This document shows, one piece after another, positions 8,512 to 17,946 of a DNA stretch of 64,000 nucleotides (the stretch's first letter is position 1; the number at the start of each line of letters is the position of its first letter). The DNA is from Ancylothrix sp. D3o. GTDB lineage: Bacteria > Cyanobacteriota > Cyanobacteriia > Cyanobacteriales > Oscillatoriaceae. Below the pieces are notes generated by a model. It was given only the letters and a program-made list of their open reading frames with translations. It made no database searches and was not told the DNA's origin. The stretch is from contig NZ_JAMXEX010000004.1 of NCBI RefSeq assembly GCF_025370775.1, positions 139,441 to 203,440 of the forward strand, written 5' to 3'. A program made the position numbers and the translations under genes.

Positions 8512-11500
8512 CTAAGCAGAAAAATACTTAGCCGCCGGGTGATAAGTAATAATAGCCGTCGTAGACTGTTCAGGATAAATTTGCTCACTTTCATCCATAA
8601 AAAGACCAATTCGAGACGCACCCAGCAAATCTAACTGCTTATATTGATCCGCAATATTCGGACAAGCAGGATAACCAAAACTGTACCGAGAACCACGATA
8701 GCGCTGCGCCAAAATATCCCGAATATTATCCGGTTCCTCACTGGCAAAACCCAACTCCTTACGAATGCGAGCATGAGTCCATTCAGCCAAAGCCTCAGCC
8801 GTTTGGACAGCCAAACCATGAAAATACAAATAATCCGTATATTGATTATCTGCAAACAACTTTTGGGCAAACTCAGTCGCCACATTTCCCACAGTCACCG
8901 CCTGCATAGGAAACACATCAATTACCCCCGAATCTTTGGGAGCAAAAAAGTCAGCAATACAAAGCCGGCGCATAGATTTCTGACGCGGAAAACTAAACGT
9001 CGCCACCGCATTTGTCTCATAAATATCATGGCCATTTTTCAGCAATTCAGCATCGTAAATTTCCAAAGAATTTCCTTCAGCCTGAACCGGAAAATAACCA
9101 TAAACCACTGTTGGATGCAGCAAGTTTTCTTCAATAACTCTGTGCTTCCATTCGGCTAAAATTGGGTACACTTTATCAGCCAAAAACGCATCATATTCCT
9201 CGCGGGATTGTTCCTTGGGTTTGCGGAATTGCCACTGGCCGGCAATCAACGCCTGCAAATCTAAATAACCAAAAATTTCAGCTAAAGAAATATCTGCCGG
9301 TTCCAAAATTTGCGTACCCCAAAAAGGCGGAGTCGGACGGGGAATATTAACATCAACAGCCTCAGACCGGCGCGTATCAATAACAACCGGCTCCTCAGCA
9401 TCTTTCACCTTTACTTCTTCAGCAGCTTCGACAACTTTAACCCCCTGTCCATTCCCATTTACCTCATCTAAAAACCCCTGGAAATCATCCCATTTTCCTG
9501 CTACTTTTGCCGGCATTAACTTATCCATAAAATGCAAATCAGCAAAAGCATCCTTGCCATAAATAACCTTACCTTTGTAAGTATTTTGGCAATCCTCATT
9601 CACAAACTTAGGAGTCAAAGCAGCACCACCCAAAATCACCGGCACCGTAATCCCCCGCTCATTAAAAACCGCTAAGTTTTCCTTCATAAACGCCGTTGAC
9701 TTCACCAACAAACCACTCATCGCAATACAATCAGCCTTATGCTTTTGGTATGCCTCAATAATATTCTCCACCGGCTGCTTAATTCCCAAATTAATCACCC
9801 GATAACCATTATTCGAGAGAATAATATCCACCAAATTTTTGCCAATATCATGCACATCGCCTTTCACCGTTGCAATGATAAACGTTCCCTTGGAATTATC
9901 CCCCGATTCTTCCTTTTCCATGTATGGCTCTAAATATGCCACCGCTGCCTTCATAGTTTCGGCGGATTGTAACACAAAAGGCAACTGCATTTGACCTGAA
10001 CCAAACAACTCACCCACAACTTTCATGCCATCCAACAAGAAAGTATTAATAATTGTCAAAGGCGGATGATTTTCTAATGCCTTGGCAAGAGCATCTTCTA
10101 AACCAATGCGTTCCCCATCAATAATATGCTGTTTGAGGCGTTCTTCAATTGGCAGATTAGAATTATCAACTTTTTCGCGTTTAGTTGTTTTGCCCTCAAA
10201 CAGTTTTGTCAGTTCTCCCAAAGGATCATAAACGCACACATTCCCGTCAAACTTCCGCTCATCATAAATTAATTTTTGGCACACTTCTTGATGTTCTGGT
10301 TCAATTTTTACCAGAGGTAAAATCTTATTAGCGCTAATAATTGCCCCATCCATTCCCGCTTGAATTGCCTCGTGTAAAAACATCGAGTTCAAAACTTGTC
10401 GCGCCGCAGGATTTAAACCAAAGGAAATATTAGAAACCCCTAAAATAATATGACATCCGGGTAATTCTTGACGAATACGACGGATTGATTCAATGGTAGC
10501 TTTTCCATTTTCGCGGTCTTCTTCAATGCCGGTGGAAATTGGCAAAGCTAAGGGGTCAAAAAATATCTCATAAGGCGGAAGTCCATAAGCAATGGCCGCA
10601 TTATATGCACGTTTGGCAATTTCAAATTTCTTATCTGCCGTTCGCGCCATTCCGTCTTCATCGATGGTGCCAACAACAACACCGGCCCCGTATTTTTTCG
10701 CCAATTCTAACACTTTATAAAACCGAGGTTCGCCGTCTTCAAAGTTTGTGGAATTCAGCAAACATTTGCCCCCAGCTACTTTTAAACCGGCCTCCATTTT
10801 TTCCCATTCTGTGGAGTCAAGCATTAAAGGAAGGGTGGTATTATTAACAATGCGAGACACTAATTCTTTCATGTCGCGCACGCCATCGCGGCCTACATAA
10901 TCAACGTTAACATCGAGAACATGAGCGCCTTCTCGCACTTGTTCTCTTGCCATAGAAACTAATCCATTCCAGTCTTCTGCATTCAATAAATCCCGGCATT
11001 TTTTAGACCCGCTGGCGTTTAATCTTTCACCAACAATTAAAAATGAATTGTCTTGATCGTAGGGTTGTGCGCTATAGATAGATGCGGCGGAAGGTTCAAA
11101 ATTAAACTCACGTTGTTTCGGTTTGAGGCTGCTTGCCATTTGTGCGAGTTGTTCAATGTGGGCCGGTCTTGTGCCACAGCATCCGCCAATCACTTGTACC
11201 CCTAAGTCTTCTATAAAGTGCATCAAAGACATCCGCAACTCCATCGGAGTGAGGCGGTAATATGCTTGTCCGCCAACGTTTTCCGGTAAACCGGCATTGG
11301 GAACACAAGAAACAACAAACGGCGAATGTTGTGAGAGATAGCGGATATGTTCTTTCATCAAATCCGGGCCGGTGGCACAGTTCAAACCTAAAATATCAAT
11401 CGGATAAGGTTGCAAAATACTTACCACAGCACTGATATCAGAACCCACCAACATTGTGCCTTGTTGCTCCATTGTGACGGATACCATGATGGGGATGCGC

Positions 11501-12060
11501 TCGCCTTTTTTGCTTAAAACAGCTTCAATGGCATTAAGAGCGGCTTTGATTTGTAGCACATCTTGGCACGTCTCAACAATGTATAAGTCTACACCGCCGT
11601 CATATAAGCCTTCTGCTTGCACGGTGAAGGCTTCGACAAGCTCATCAAAGCTGATATGTCCCAACGTGGGGAGTTTGGTGCCGGGGCCAATGGAACCGGC
11701 CACAAAGCGCGGTTTTTCAGGGGTAGAAAATTCGGAGGCGACGCTTTTGGCAAGTTCGGCGGCGGTTTTGTTGAGGCTATAGGCTTGGTCGCCTAGGTTA
11801 TACTCTGCGAGAACAAATGTAGAACCGCCAAAGGTATCGGTTTCGATGACGTCGGCACCGGCAGCCAAAAAGTCCCTATGCACTTTCGCCACCGCTTCCG
11901 GTTTTGTGAAAACGAGATATTCGTTGCAACCTTCGTATTCCTTACCACCAAAGTCGTCTGCTGTCAAGTCTTGGACTTGCAAATTTGTACCCATTGCGCC
12001 ATCAAAAACAATAACGGGCCGGTCGGGGTGATGTAGGCGTTGCAGAAAAGCACTTTTCAT
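8512..12060 (-). CDS. metH: Cobalamin-dependent methionine synthase
   Basis: A 1182-residue modular enzyme that moves a methyl group from methyltetrahydrofolate through cobalamin to homocysteine, giving methionine. Domains in order: homocysteine-binding barrel (residues ~1-320) with zinc ligands C228, C294 and C295 ([16 protein letters not shown]); pterin-binding barrel (~340-620, starting [13 protein letters not shown]); cobalamin cap and Rossmann domain with DVHDIG, where H737 is the lower axial ligand; and a C-terminal AdoMet-binding reactivation domain (~900-1182). All key residues are present. The gene is monocistronic, and no cobalamin riboswitch was recognised in the short upstream gap. 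Confidence 0.98.
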   Translation of the reverse strand: MKSAFLQRLHHPDRPVIVFDGAMGTNLQVQDLTADDFGGKEYEGCNEYLVFTKPEAVAKVHRDFLAAGADVIETDTFGGSTFVLAEYNLGDQAYSLNKTAAELAKSVASEFSTPEKPRFVAGSIGPGTKLPTLGHISFDELVEAFTVQAEGLYDGGVDLYIVETCQDVLQIKAALNAIEAVLSKKGERIPIMVSVTMEQQGTMLVGSDISAVVSILQPYPIDILGLNCATGPDLMKEHIRYLSQHSPFVVSCVPNAGLPENVGGQAYYRLTPMELRMSLMHFIEDLGVQVIGGCCGTRPAHIEQLAQMASSLKPKQREFNFEPSAASIYSAQPYDQDNSFLIVGERLNASGSKKCRDLLNAEDWNGLVSMAREQVREGAHVLDVNVDYVGRDGVRDMKELVSRIVNNTTLPLMLDSTEWEKMEAGLKVAGGKCLLNSTNFEDGEPRFYKVLELAKKYGAGVVVGTIDEDGMARTADKKFEIAKRAYNAAIAYGLPPYEIFFDPLALPISTGIEEDRENGKATIESIRRIRQELPGCHIILGVSNISFGLNPAARQVLNSMFLHEAIQAGMDGAIISANKILPLVKIEPEHQEVCQKLIYDERKFDGNVCVYDPLGELTKLFEGKTTKREKVDNSNLPIEERLKQHIIDGERIGLEDALAKALENHPPLTIINTFLLDGMKVVGELFGSGQMQLPFVLQSAETMKAAVAYLEPYMEKEESGDNSKGTFIIATVKGDVHDIGKNLVDIILSNNGYRVINLGIKQPVENIIEAYQKHKADCIAMSGLLVKSTAFMKENLAVFNERGITVPVILGGAALTPKFVNEDCQNTYKGKVIYGKDAFADLHFMDKLMPAKVAGKWDDFQGFLDEVNGNGQGVKVVEAAEEVKVKDAEEPVVIDTRRSEAVDVNIPRPTPPFWGTQILEPADISLAEIFGYLDLQALIAGQWQFRKPKEQSREEYDAFLADKVYPILAEWKHRVIEENLLHPTVVYGYFPVQAEGNSLEIYDAELLKNGHDIYETNAVATFSFPRQKSMRRLCIADFFAPKDSGVIDVFPMQAVTVGNVATEFAQKLFADNQYTDYLYFHGLAVQTAEALAEWTHARIRKELGFASEEPDNIRDILAQRYRGSRYSFGYPACPNIADQYKQLDLLGASRIGLFMDESEQIYPEQSTTAIITYHPAAKYFSA

Positions 12061-12137
12061 AGTCGCTCAGATTTGGAAAACAGATGTAGATTTATAATTT
12101 AATCTATTGTGCAATATTACGCGGGAAAAAAAGCATT

Positions 12138-12452
12138 ATGGAACGAGTAATTACCGAGGGATATACCAACGCTGAGAGTAGTCCCCTTGTTCGGATGAGT
12201 ACAACTGAGTTAAAAGCAATTTTGGATGAGATAGTTAAAAAAGTTGGTTTGGGGGAAGAACGGGTGATTTTAAGTCAAGATGGCAAAGATGTGGCGGCGG
12301 TAATTTCAATTGAGGAGTTTTGGTTTTTAGAAAAAGTGATTGAAGAATTGGAAGATAAAATTGATATCGAGGAGATAAAGAAAAGATTATCTGATCCCAC
12401 TGAAGTAGCGGTTCCTTATCACCAAGTTCGTAAGGAGTTGGGTTTAGCGTGA
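12138..12452 (+). CDS. Antitoxin, Phd/YefM-like, of a RelE module
   Basis: A 104-residue protein with a Phd/YefM-like stretch: MSTTELKAILDEIVKKVG, then RVILSQDGKDVAAVISIEEFWFLEKVIEELED, where the 'x-G-K-x-V-A-x-I-x' strand and following helix match antitoxins of this class. About 18 extra residues precede the core; an in-frame ATG at residue 20 could be an alternative start. The C-terminal half is acidic and likely wraps the toxin. The stop codon overlaps the toxin GTG start (GTGA, 4 bases), giving translational coupling. It should repress the operon and neutralise the toxin. Confidence 0.88.
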   Translation: MERVITEGYTNAESSPLVRMSTTELKAILDEIVKKVGLGEERVILSQDGKDVAAVISIEEFWFLEKVIEELEDKIDIEEIKKRLSDPTEVAVPYHQVRKELGLA

Positions 12453-12715
12453 ATTACGAAGTTGAAATTTTACCGAGTGCTCAACGGGAATTGAATAGTC
12501 TTCCTCCACAAATTCGTCTGCGCGTAGATAGATGTATTCAAGAATTAGCAATTAATCCTCGTCCCGCTGGAACAAAAGCGCTTAAAGGGGAATATAAAGG
12601 ATGTTTACGAATTCGAGAAGGAGATTATCGGATTATTTATCGGGTTGAAGATAACCGGCTTTTGGTGATTATAGTACGGGTGGGAAACCGGCGGGATATT
12701 TACCGCACTAAATAG
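12449..12715 (+). CDS. relE: RelE-type toxin
   Basis: An 88-residue protein that starts at GTG inside the antitoxin stop region. It is a textbook RelE/ParE sequence: YEVEILPSAQRELNSLPPQIRLRV, then GTKALKGEYKGCLRIREGDYRIIYRVEDNRLLVIIVRVGNRRDIYR. The basic residues and the C-terminal Y/R of the ribosome-dependent RNase are in place. It should cut mRNA in the ribosomal A site when released from the antitoxin. The symbol follows family resemblance; gyrase-targeting ParE cannot be ruled out. Confidence 0.93.
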   Translation: MNYEVEILPSAQRELNSLPPQIRLRVDRCIQELAINPRPAGTKALKGEYKGCLRIREGDYRIIYRVEDNRLLVIIVRVGNRRDIYRTK

Positions 12716-12787
12716 CAATAATTAGAGCCTGTATTACCCGCTTTTGTTCGGCTAAAAGATAAAAATTGGTGACTAAAAGTTTTATCT

Positions 12788-13585
12788 ATGGAACGCAAAA
12801 AAGTTTTAATTGCCACGAAAACTTATCCCTCAATTAGTCAAAAATATCGAGAAACTGTTTGCACAGCCGGCATTTTATTAAATGATAACGAGCAGCCGGT
12901 TGAGTGGATTCGCATTTATCCGATACGTTTTCGTTACCTAGATTTTGACCAACGCTATCCCAGATGGTCTATCATCAGCGCAAACATCGAAAAAAATGAT
13001 CAAGATAGCCGGCCCGAAAGTTATCGAATTGATGACACTTCCATTCAAATAATTAAAAAAATTGGCTCTGATAATAATTGGGCCGAGAGAAAGCAATTTG
13101 TTTTACCTTTGCAATTTAGCTCCATTAAAGAGATCCAAAATCAAGGTAAATCTTTAGGCATAATTAAACCTCAAATCATCCAAAAATACTACAGCGAAAA
13201 AACAGAGCCGGAATGGTCTTCTGACAAGCAAGCTATTTTGGATCAGTTAGATTTATTTGAGCCTTCCGTTGATTTGGAAAAAATCCCTTACAAATTTGGC
13301 TACCAATTTTTAGACGGAGATGGACAAAAACATCGCTATTCTATCAGCGATTGGGAAATTGCGGAACTCTATAGAAAGTGTCGGGATAGATCGCCGGCGC
13401 TAACTCTCGAAGATAAAGAAAAAGATGGACTTGAAAAAGTACGCCACAAATTAGAGCTAGACTTTTTACCCAAGAAAGACTTATACTTTATTGTAGGGAA
13501 CTTAAAAAATCATCGCCAAAATTTTATGATTATTGGCTTGTTTTATCCCCCCTTGATTGAATATGAGCAACTTAGTTTATTCTAA
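12788..13585 (+). CDS. Unknown protein paired with a DUF488 gene
   Basis: A 265-residue soluble protein with no signal peptide or membrane segment. I do not recognise the family. The N-terminal strand-rich region (KKVLIATKTYPSISQKYRETVCTAGIL, then VEWIRIYPIRFR) could be a nucleic-acid-binding or nuclease-like fold, and KDLYFIVGNLKNHRQNFMIIGLFYPP forms a clear C-terminal strand region. Charged residues are many. The gene ends 13 bases before the DUF488 gene, so the two form a likely operon. The AT-rich context and the TA genes on both sides suggest an accessory cassette. A DNA-repair or defence role is only a guess from the pairing. Confidence 0.75.
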   Translation: MERKKVLIATKTYPSISQKYRETVCTAGILLNDNEQPVEWIRIYPIRFRYLDFDQRYPRWSIISANIEKNDQDSRPESYRIDDTSIQIIKKIGSDNNWAERKQFVLPLQFSSIKEIQNQGKSLGIIKPQIIQKYYSEKTEPEWSSDKQAILDQLDLFEPSVDLEKIPYKFGYQFLDGDGQKHRYSISDWEIAELYRKCRDRSPALTLEDKEKDGLEKVRHKLELDFLPKKDLYFIVGNLKNHRQNFMIIGLFYPPLIEYEQLSLF

Positions 13586-13598
13586 GCAATAAAAGCCG

Positions 13599-14021
13599 AT
13601 GAATCTTAGTACATCTACAGAAACTAACAAAATTTACACCTTTGGCTATGGCAATCGTAAAAACTACGATTCCCTATTAACTTATATTCTAAAGTTTGAC
13701 GTTAAATATATCATAGATGTGCGTCTTAGTCCTCGTGCTTGGACTCGCACTTGGTACGGGGATAAACTTGAATCTTTCTGTCAATCACAAAATATTCACT
13801 ATATTTCTAAAACAGCTTTAGGCAATACATCAGGCAAAGAAAATTGGATACCACCCAATAAAAAACAAGCCCAAGAATCGCTGCATGAATTAGCAGAAAT
13901 TCTCCAACACAGTAGTCTGCTATTATTGTGTGCAGAAATTGATTATAAACGCTGTCACCGGCTCGAAGTTGCCGAATCTTTAAGTAAAATAACCAATGTG
14001 CCGGTTATTAACCTACAGTAG
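13599..14021 (+). CDS. DUF488 family protein
   Basis: A 140-residue protein of the DUF488 family. Signatures are IYTFGYGNRKNYDSLL at the start, YIIDVRLSPRAWTRTW (the family's VDVR-x-x-P-x-S-R-type motif), LESFCQSQNIHYI and the C-terminal LLCAEIDYKRCHR, whose C111 and C119-H120-R121 are the most conserved family positions. The biochemical role of DUF488 is not settled; a nucleic-acid or repair link has been suggested from gene neighbourhoods. It follows the unknown 265-residue gene by 13 bases, probably co-transcribed. Length is on the short side but complete. Confidence 0.9.
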   Translation: MNLSTSTETNKIYTFGYGNRKNYDSLLTYILKFDVKYIIDVRLSPRAWTRTWYGDKLESFCQSQNIHYISKTALGNTSGKENWIPPNKKQAQESLHELAEILQHSSLLLLCAEIDYKRCHRLEVAESLSKITNVPVINLQ

Positions 14022-14118
14022 CCTTCCCAAAACCCACATCCAGAAAACCTTCACAAACAAAGGAGATATCAGCAGTCACACAACCAATAAGAATCTTCTT
14101 GCATCCTCACCTAACACC

Positions 14119-14571
14119 TCAACCCTCAATTTCACACGCAGCTATTAACTCCTCCATGCTCTCAGGAAAAAGCCGATTTGACACCCTTTTTTCAAACACA
14201 GCATAACAATCTTTTTTATCTCCCTCCCGGCGGGGATAACCCAACCACAAAATCACAATATCCCTTTGATCTCCCTGCTGAAATGCTCGAAAAAATAACC
14301 GATACCGGCTCGGTAAACCCATCCCTTTTAGCCGAGAATATCCCCGCAAATTATCCCTTAAAGGAAAACGCACAGCAAATGGATCGGCAGGAATATTTTC
14401 TTCTACCCCTTGCTTGACAGCCAAGAATAATTTCACCACTGGATGAGAGCGATAATCGCTTTCCGATAGTCGATTCCTTAACCTTGCAGACTCGCTCAAC
14501 AAATCATTCCACTGTTGGTTAAATATCGGGTGGAAACGCACATTCCACCCATTACAAACAATATTACTCAT
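14119..14571 (-). CDS. YhaV-family toxin
   Basis: A 150-residue RNase-type toxin. The family pattern NGWNVRFHPIFNQQWNDLL, then HPVVKLFLAVKQGVEENIPADPFAVRF, YRLFFRAF and KKDCYAVFEKRV matches the YhaV toxin of the prlF-yhaV system, a ribosome-associated mRNA interferase. The ATG at 14571 overlaps the antitoxin stop by 8 bases (ATGAGTAA); a start 12 bases upstream is also possible. The gene follows its antitoxin on the same strand. The reading frame is intact. Confidence 0.88.
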   Translation of the reverse strand: MSNIVCNGWNVRFHPIFNQQWNDLLSESARLRNRLSESDYRSHPVVKLFLAVKQGVEENIPADPFAVRFPLRDNLRGYSRLKGMGLPSRYRLFFRAFQQGDQRDIVILWLGYPRREGDKKDCYAVFEKRVSNRLFPESMEELIAACEIEG

Positions 14572-14911
14572 CACAGTCCTCATCCCAATCTAAAGTTACG
14601 CCTTCGAGAAGTTTATCAGCCTCAGCCTTCATTTCCTCAGTGTACGTCACCAGTTTAGACGGATCTTTCATCACCTCATCCCAGAGAAAATCAAGAAACA
14701 TCCGCATCATCATCGGGTTTTTTTCTTCCTCATCCCGATCATCCTCCTCATCCTCATTCACCAAACGCACCAACAGCGTATTATCGGATAACACCTCTAT
14801 TTGCAGATTCGCATTTTTCCAGTGGGGATTTTCCTTATAAAATTCCACCGGCACCGGCAAACTTGCTTTCCCAACTTCCGACGGAGAAACTGTGTAAATT
14901 TTTGATTTCAT
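14564..14911 (-). CDS. PrlF/AbrB-like antitoxin of the YhaV module
   Basis: A 115-residue protein. The ATG at 14911 is chosen because GAGGAAAG lies just upstream; the frame could extend seven codons further. The N-terminal half (KIYTVSPSEVGKASLPVPVEFYKENPHWKNANLQIEVL) is consistent with a degenerate swapped-hairpin AbrB-type DNA-binding domain, as in PrlF antitoxins. A very acidic stretch (EDEEDDRDEEE) and an acidic tail follow and are likely to bind the basic toxin. The overlap with the toxin gene and the order support the role; the AbrB assignment is weaker than the toxin's. Confidence 0.75.
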   Translation of the reverse strand: MKSKIYTVSPSEVGKASLPVPVEFYKENPHWKNANLQIEVLSDNTLLVRLVNEDEEDDRDEEEKNPMMMRMFLDFLWDEVMKDPSKLVTYTEEMKAEADKLLEGVTLDWDEDCDE

Positions 14912-14932
14912 AACTTCTTTCCTCTTAATCAC

Positions 14933-15298
14933 AACCGGCCTACCCCCTTATTTTATATCACTTAAAAATAGTTGAGCAAATTTCTACAACAATTTATACC
15001 TAACAATATTTTTTGCTCATAAATTAATTCAACCAAATTTTAACAAAATTCAATTGCCGTAACCGGACTTACCCCTTGTAACCCGCAATTAAAAAACCTA
15101 GCAGTTGTGGCCCTTTACTTAACACAGCACAAACTGGCTGACAAAAATTTAAAAATAATGTAAAATAATGTAAGAAAACATAACTAATCTTTACGAAAGA
15201 CAGCCGGAAAAATGGACGCTTAACCCAAAGAAAAGTTAAGTTAGTGCCAGCCGGTAGTCCTACCTACATTGTAAGCAGACTTTGCGCGAACATTAATT
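14933..15298. other. Intergenic region with likely divergent promoters
   Basis: About 365 AT-rich bases between a leftward antitoxin gene and a rightward histidine kinase gene. A short tandem AAATAATGTAA-type repeat lies near 15155-15175. No reading frame with a ribosome site, RNA gene or recognised operator was found. Confidence 0.5.
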
Positions 15299-17812
15299 AT
15301 GCCGCAGAGTCTAAAAGGCAGACCGAATAAATCTGTCAGGGTTCGCATCCGCATCAGCACTATCAAAAAATACCCACCTACCAAACCACGCAGGAGGTTC
15401 ACCAAAGTGCCGAACCCGCATCTCCAAAAAACCGTCCCCTTGCAACCGGCAGCAAACGGCAAGGGCAAAATCGCCACGACACCCCAAAAAGCCAAAACCC
15501 CCACCCACGATCCCCAAGCACAATTTAGCCGGTTTATACAACAGATTCCGGCACCCGTTGCAATGGTCGATAACCAGATGCGCTACATTGCCATAAGTCC
15601 TCGCTGGCAAATAGAATACGGACTGCAAAAACAAGAAATTATTGGAAAAATTCACAGCGAAATATTTTCCCATTGCCAAGAAAATTGGCAACAAATCACA
15701 GAAGATTGCTTAATAAGCGGCCAAAGTCAAGCCAAACAATGGGAAATTCAACCTTGGTTTAACAGCAGTGGAGAAATGGGAGGACTCATATTAATTGGCA
15801 AACAAAATCACACCACCTGCGAAAGCACAAGCGAACAACTCCAAGCCGTATTAGATGCCGTTCCAGGGTTAATTTCTTGGGTAGATTCAGACTTGCGATA
15901 TATAGGGGTAAACAAACACCTTGCCAACGCCTTTGACTTACCCGCAGAAACCTTTATAAATCAAGAAGTTGGCTTCCTAGAAACAAGCCCCAAACTTGCC
16001 AACTGGATACGGGATTTTTTTGTCAGCACCGATAAAACTATAGCCCATGAAATGACCGTTTCCTTACAAGAAGGAGAGCGCAGCTATCTAATTGTTGGCC
16101 AGAAATACCATAGAGATAACCGTGCCGTTTTTGTCGGCTTAGACATCACCCAACGCAAACAAGCCGAACAACAACTTCAAAGCGCAAAAGATCAACTACA
16201 AGCCGTATTAGATGCCGTTCCAGGGTTAATTTCTTGGGTAGATTCCGACTTAAAATATCTAGGAGTTAATCGACACCTTGCCAGCCACTTTAAACTACCC
16301 CAAGACACCTTTGCCGGTAGAGAAGTAGGCTTCATGGAAAGCAAACCAGGATTTGCCGAACTAGCCCGCCAATTTTTCGCCTCTCCTGAAGAAAAAACCT
16401 CCCTAGAAGTTAACCTCGGCATCGAAGACAAACGCCGCAGTTATTTAATGGTTGCCCAAAAATATCATCAAGGCAGAAAAGCCGTATTTGTTGGCTTAGA
16501 TATTAGCGAACGCAAACAAATAGAAGCCGAAATGCGGCGCAGCAAAAACCTCTACCGCACCCTAGCAAGAAACTTTCCCAATGGCGCTGTATGTTTATTT
16601 GATTTCCAGTTGCGCTTCACCCTCGCCGAAGGCACAGAATTAGCCAAAATTGGCTTATCCAAACAACTGATGCAAGGCAAAACCCTGTGGGAAGTTTTTC
16701 CACCAGAACATTGTGCAATTATTGAACCACTTTATCGCCAAGCATTAGCCGGTGAAACCCACGTTGTGGAAGTTCCCTATGGCGATCAAATTTACCTCAC
16801 CCACACCCTGCCGGTGAAAAACGAACAAGGCGAAATACTCGCCGGCATGGTAATGACTCAAAACATAACCATCGCCAAACAAGCCGAAGAAGCTATCCGC
16901 AAAAGCGAAGAAAGATTTAGACAACAAGCTAGAGAACTCGAACAAACTTTGCAAGAGCTCAAAACCACCCAAACCCAACTCATTCAAACCGAAAAAATGT
17001 CAAGTTTGGGGCAATTAGTCGCCGGTGTCGCCCACGAAATTAATAACCCCGTCAGCTTCATTTATGGCAACCTCACCTACGCCCGTCAATACACCCAAGA
17101 ATTACTCCAACTTCTCGATCTCTATGCCACCCACTATCCCGATCCTCACCCAGAAATTTCTGACTACAGCGAAGGAATGGGGCTGGAATTTTTAAGGAAA
17201 GATTTTATCAAACTTTTAGACTCAATGCAAGTCGGAGCAGACCGCATCCGCGAAGTTGTTCTATCCTTGCGGAACTTTTCAAGAATTGATGAATCCCAGA
17301 AAAAGCCGGTGGATATTCACTCAGGAATAGACAGCACTTTATTAATATTACAAAACCGCCTCAAAGCCAAAGCAGGCCGGCCCGGAATCGAAGTAATCAA
17401 ACAATACGCAAACCTGCCATTAATACCCTGCTATGCCGGTCAACTCAACCAAGTCTTTATGAACCTGATCAGCAACGCCATAGATGCCATAGAAGAAAGC
17501 TTTATTTCCTGCGAAAAAGCCTCAAAAGTTCCTGATGTGCGAAGCAAAGACAAAGGACAAATAATCATTAAAACCGCCCTTAAACCAGCCGAACTAGAAA
17601 TCAAAATCAGCGACAACGGACACGGCATGGACGAACAAACCAAAACCCATATATTTGAAGCATTTTACACAACCAAACCTCTCGGAAAAGGAACCGGCCT
17701 CGGATTATCAATTAGCCATCAAATCGTCGTAGAAAAACACAAGGGGCAACTCACCTGTCACTCTTCCCCCCACAAAGGAACCCAATTTGTAATTAAAATT
17801 CCCCTCCAATAA
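15299..17812 (+). CDS. Multi-PAS sensor histidine kinase
   Basis: An 837-residue soluble kinase. Residues 1-70 are basic and proline-rich without a clear domain. Four PAS domains follow (~75-170, ~180-290, ~300-410, ~415-540), then a coiled coil and a HisKA domain with phospho-acceptor H579 in LVAGVAHEINNPVSFIYGN, then a HATPase domain with the N box (NLISNAIDAIEE), G1 (DNGHGMDE) and GTGLGL motifs. No membrane helix or receiver domain is present, so the partner regulator is separate. PAS2 and PAS3 look like a recent duplication: 47 bases are identical at 15842-15888 and 16199-16245. The start could lie downstream because the first 70 residues are unlike a known domain. Confidence 0.93.
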   Translation: MPQSLKGRPNKSVRVRIRISTIKKYPPTKPRRRFTKVPNPHLQKTVPLQPAANGKGKIATTPQKAKTPTHDPQAQFSRFIQQIPAPVAMVDNQMRYIAISPRWQIEYGLQKQEIIGKIHSEIFSHCQENWQQITEDCLISGQSQAKQWEIQPWFNSSGEMGGLILIGKQNHTTCESTSEQLQAVLDAVPGLISWVDSDLRYIGVNKHLANAFDLPAETFINQEVGFLETSPKLANWIRDFFVSTDKTIAHEMTVSLQEGERSYLIVGQKYHRDNRAVFVGLDITQRKQAEQQLQSAKDQLQAVLDAVPGLISWVDSDLKYLGVNRHLASHFKLPQDTFAGREVGFMESKPGFAELARQFFASPEEKTSLEVNLGIEDKRRSYLMVAQKYHQGRKAVFVGLDISERKQIEAEMRRSKNLYRTLARNFPNGAVCLFDFQLRFTLAEGTELAKIGLSKQLMQGKTLWEVFPPEHCAIIEPLYRQALAGETHVVEVPYGDQIYLTHTLPVKNEQGEILAGMVMTQNITIAKQAEEAIRKSEERFRQQARELEQTLQELKTTQTQLIQTEKMSSLGQLVAGVAHEINNPVSFIYGNLTYARQYTQELLQLLDLYATHYPDPHPEISDYSEGMGLEFLRKDFIKLLDSMQVGADRIREVVLSLRNFSRIDESQKKPVDIHSGIDSTLLILQNRLKAKAGRPGIEVIKQYANLPLIPCYAGQLNQVFMNLISNAIDAIEESFISCEKASKVPDVRSKDKGQIIIKTALKPAELEIKISDNGHGMDEQTKTHIFEAFYTTKPLGKGTGLGLSISHQIVVEKHKGQLTCHSSPHKGTQFVIKIPLQ
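15842..16245. repeat. Direct repeat inside the kinase gene (two 47-base copies)
   Basis: Identical 47-base segments at 15842-15888 and 16199-16245, 357 bases apart (119 codons), encode the start of two successive PAS domains (LQAVLDAVPGLISWVDSDL in both). Further similarity continues at protein level along both PAS units. This fits an in-frame tandem domain duplication. Confidence 0.9.
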
Positions 17813-17915
17813 CAACCCCCGGAACGCACAGCAAGCCCCCTCTGCGTTCCTAGTGCGTTTAACAAAACTCGCAACCAAACACAAAAAACTGTTATTTTTA
17901 AACCATCAGCTAATA

Positions 17916-17944
17916 TAAAATCTAAAATCTAAAATCTAAAATCC
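17916..17944. repeat. Heptanucleotide tandem repeat (TAAAATC)
   Basis: Three to four head-to-tail copies of TAAAATC lie immediately before the start codon of the lipid kinase gene. This is the short tandemly repeated repetitive (STRR) type common between cyanobacterial genes. Confidence 0.75.
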
Positions 17945-17946
17945 AA

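Noticed and set aside
8644-9159. 171-codon plus-strand frame within metH
   Set aside because: It is antisense to the AdoMet domain of metH, has no ribosome site and reads unlike a protein.
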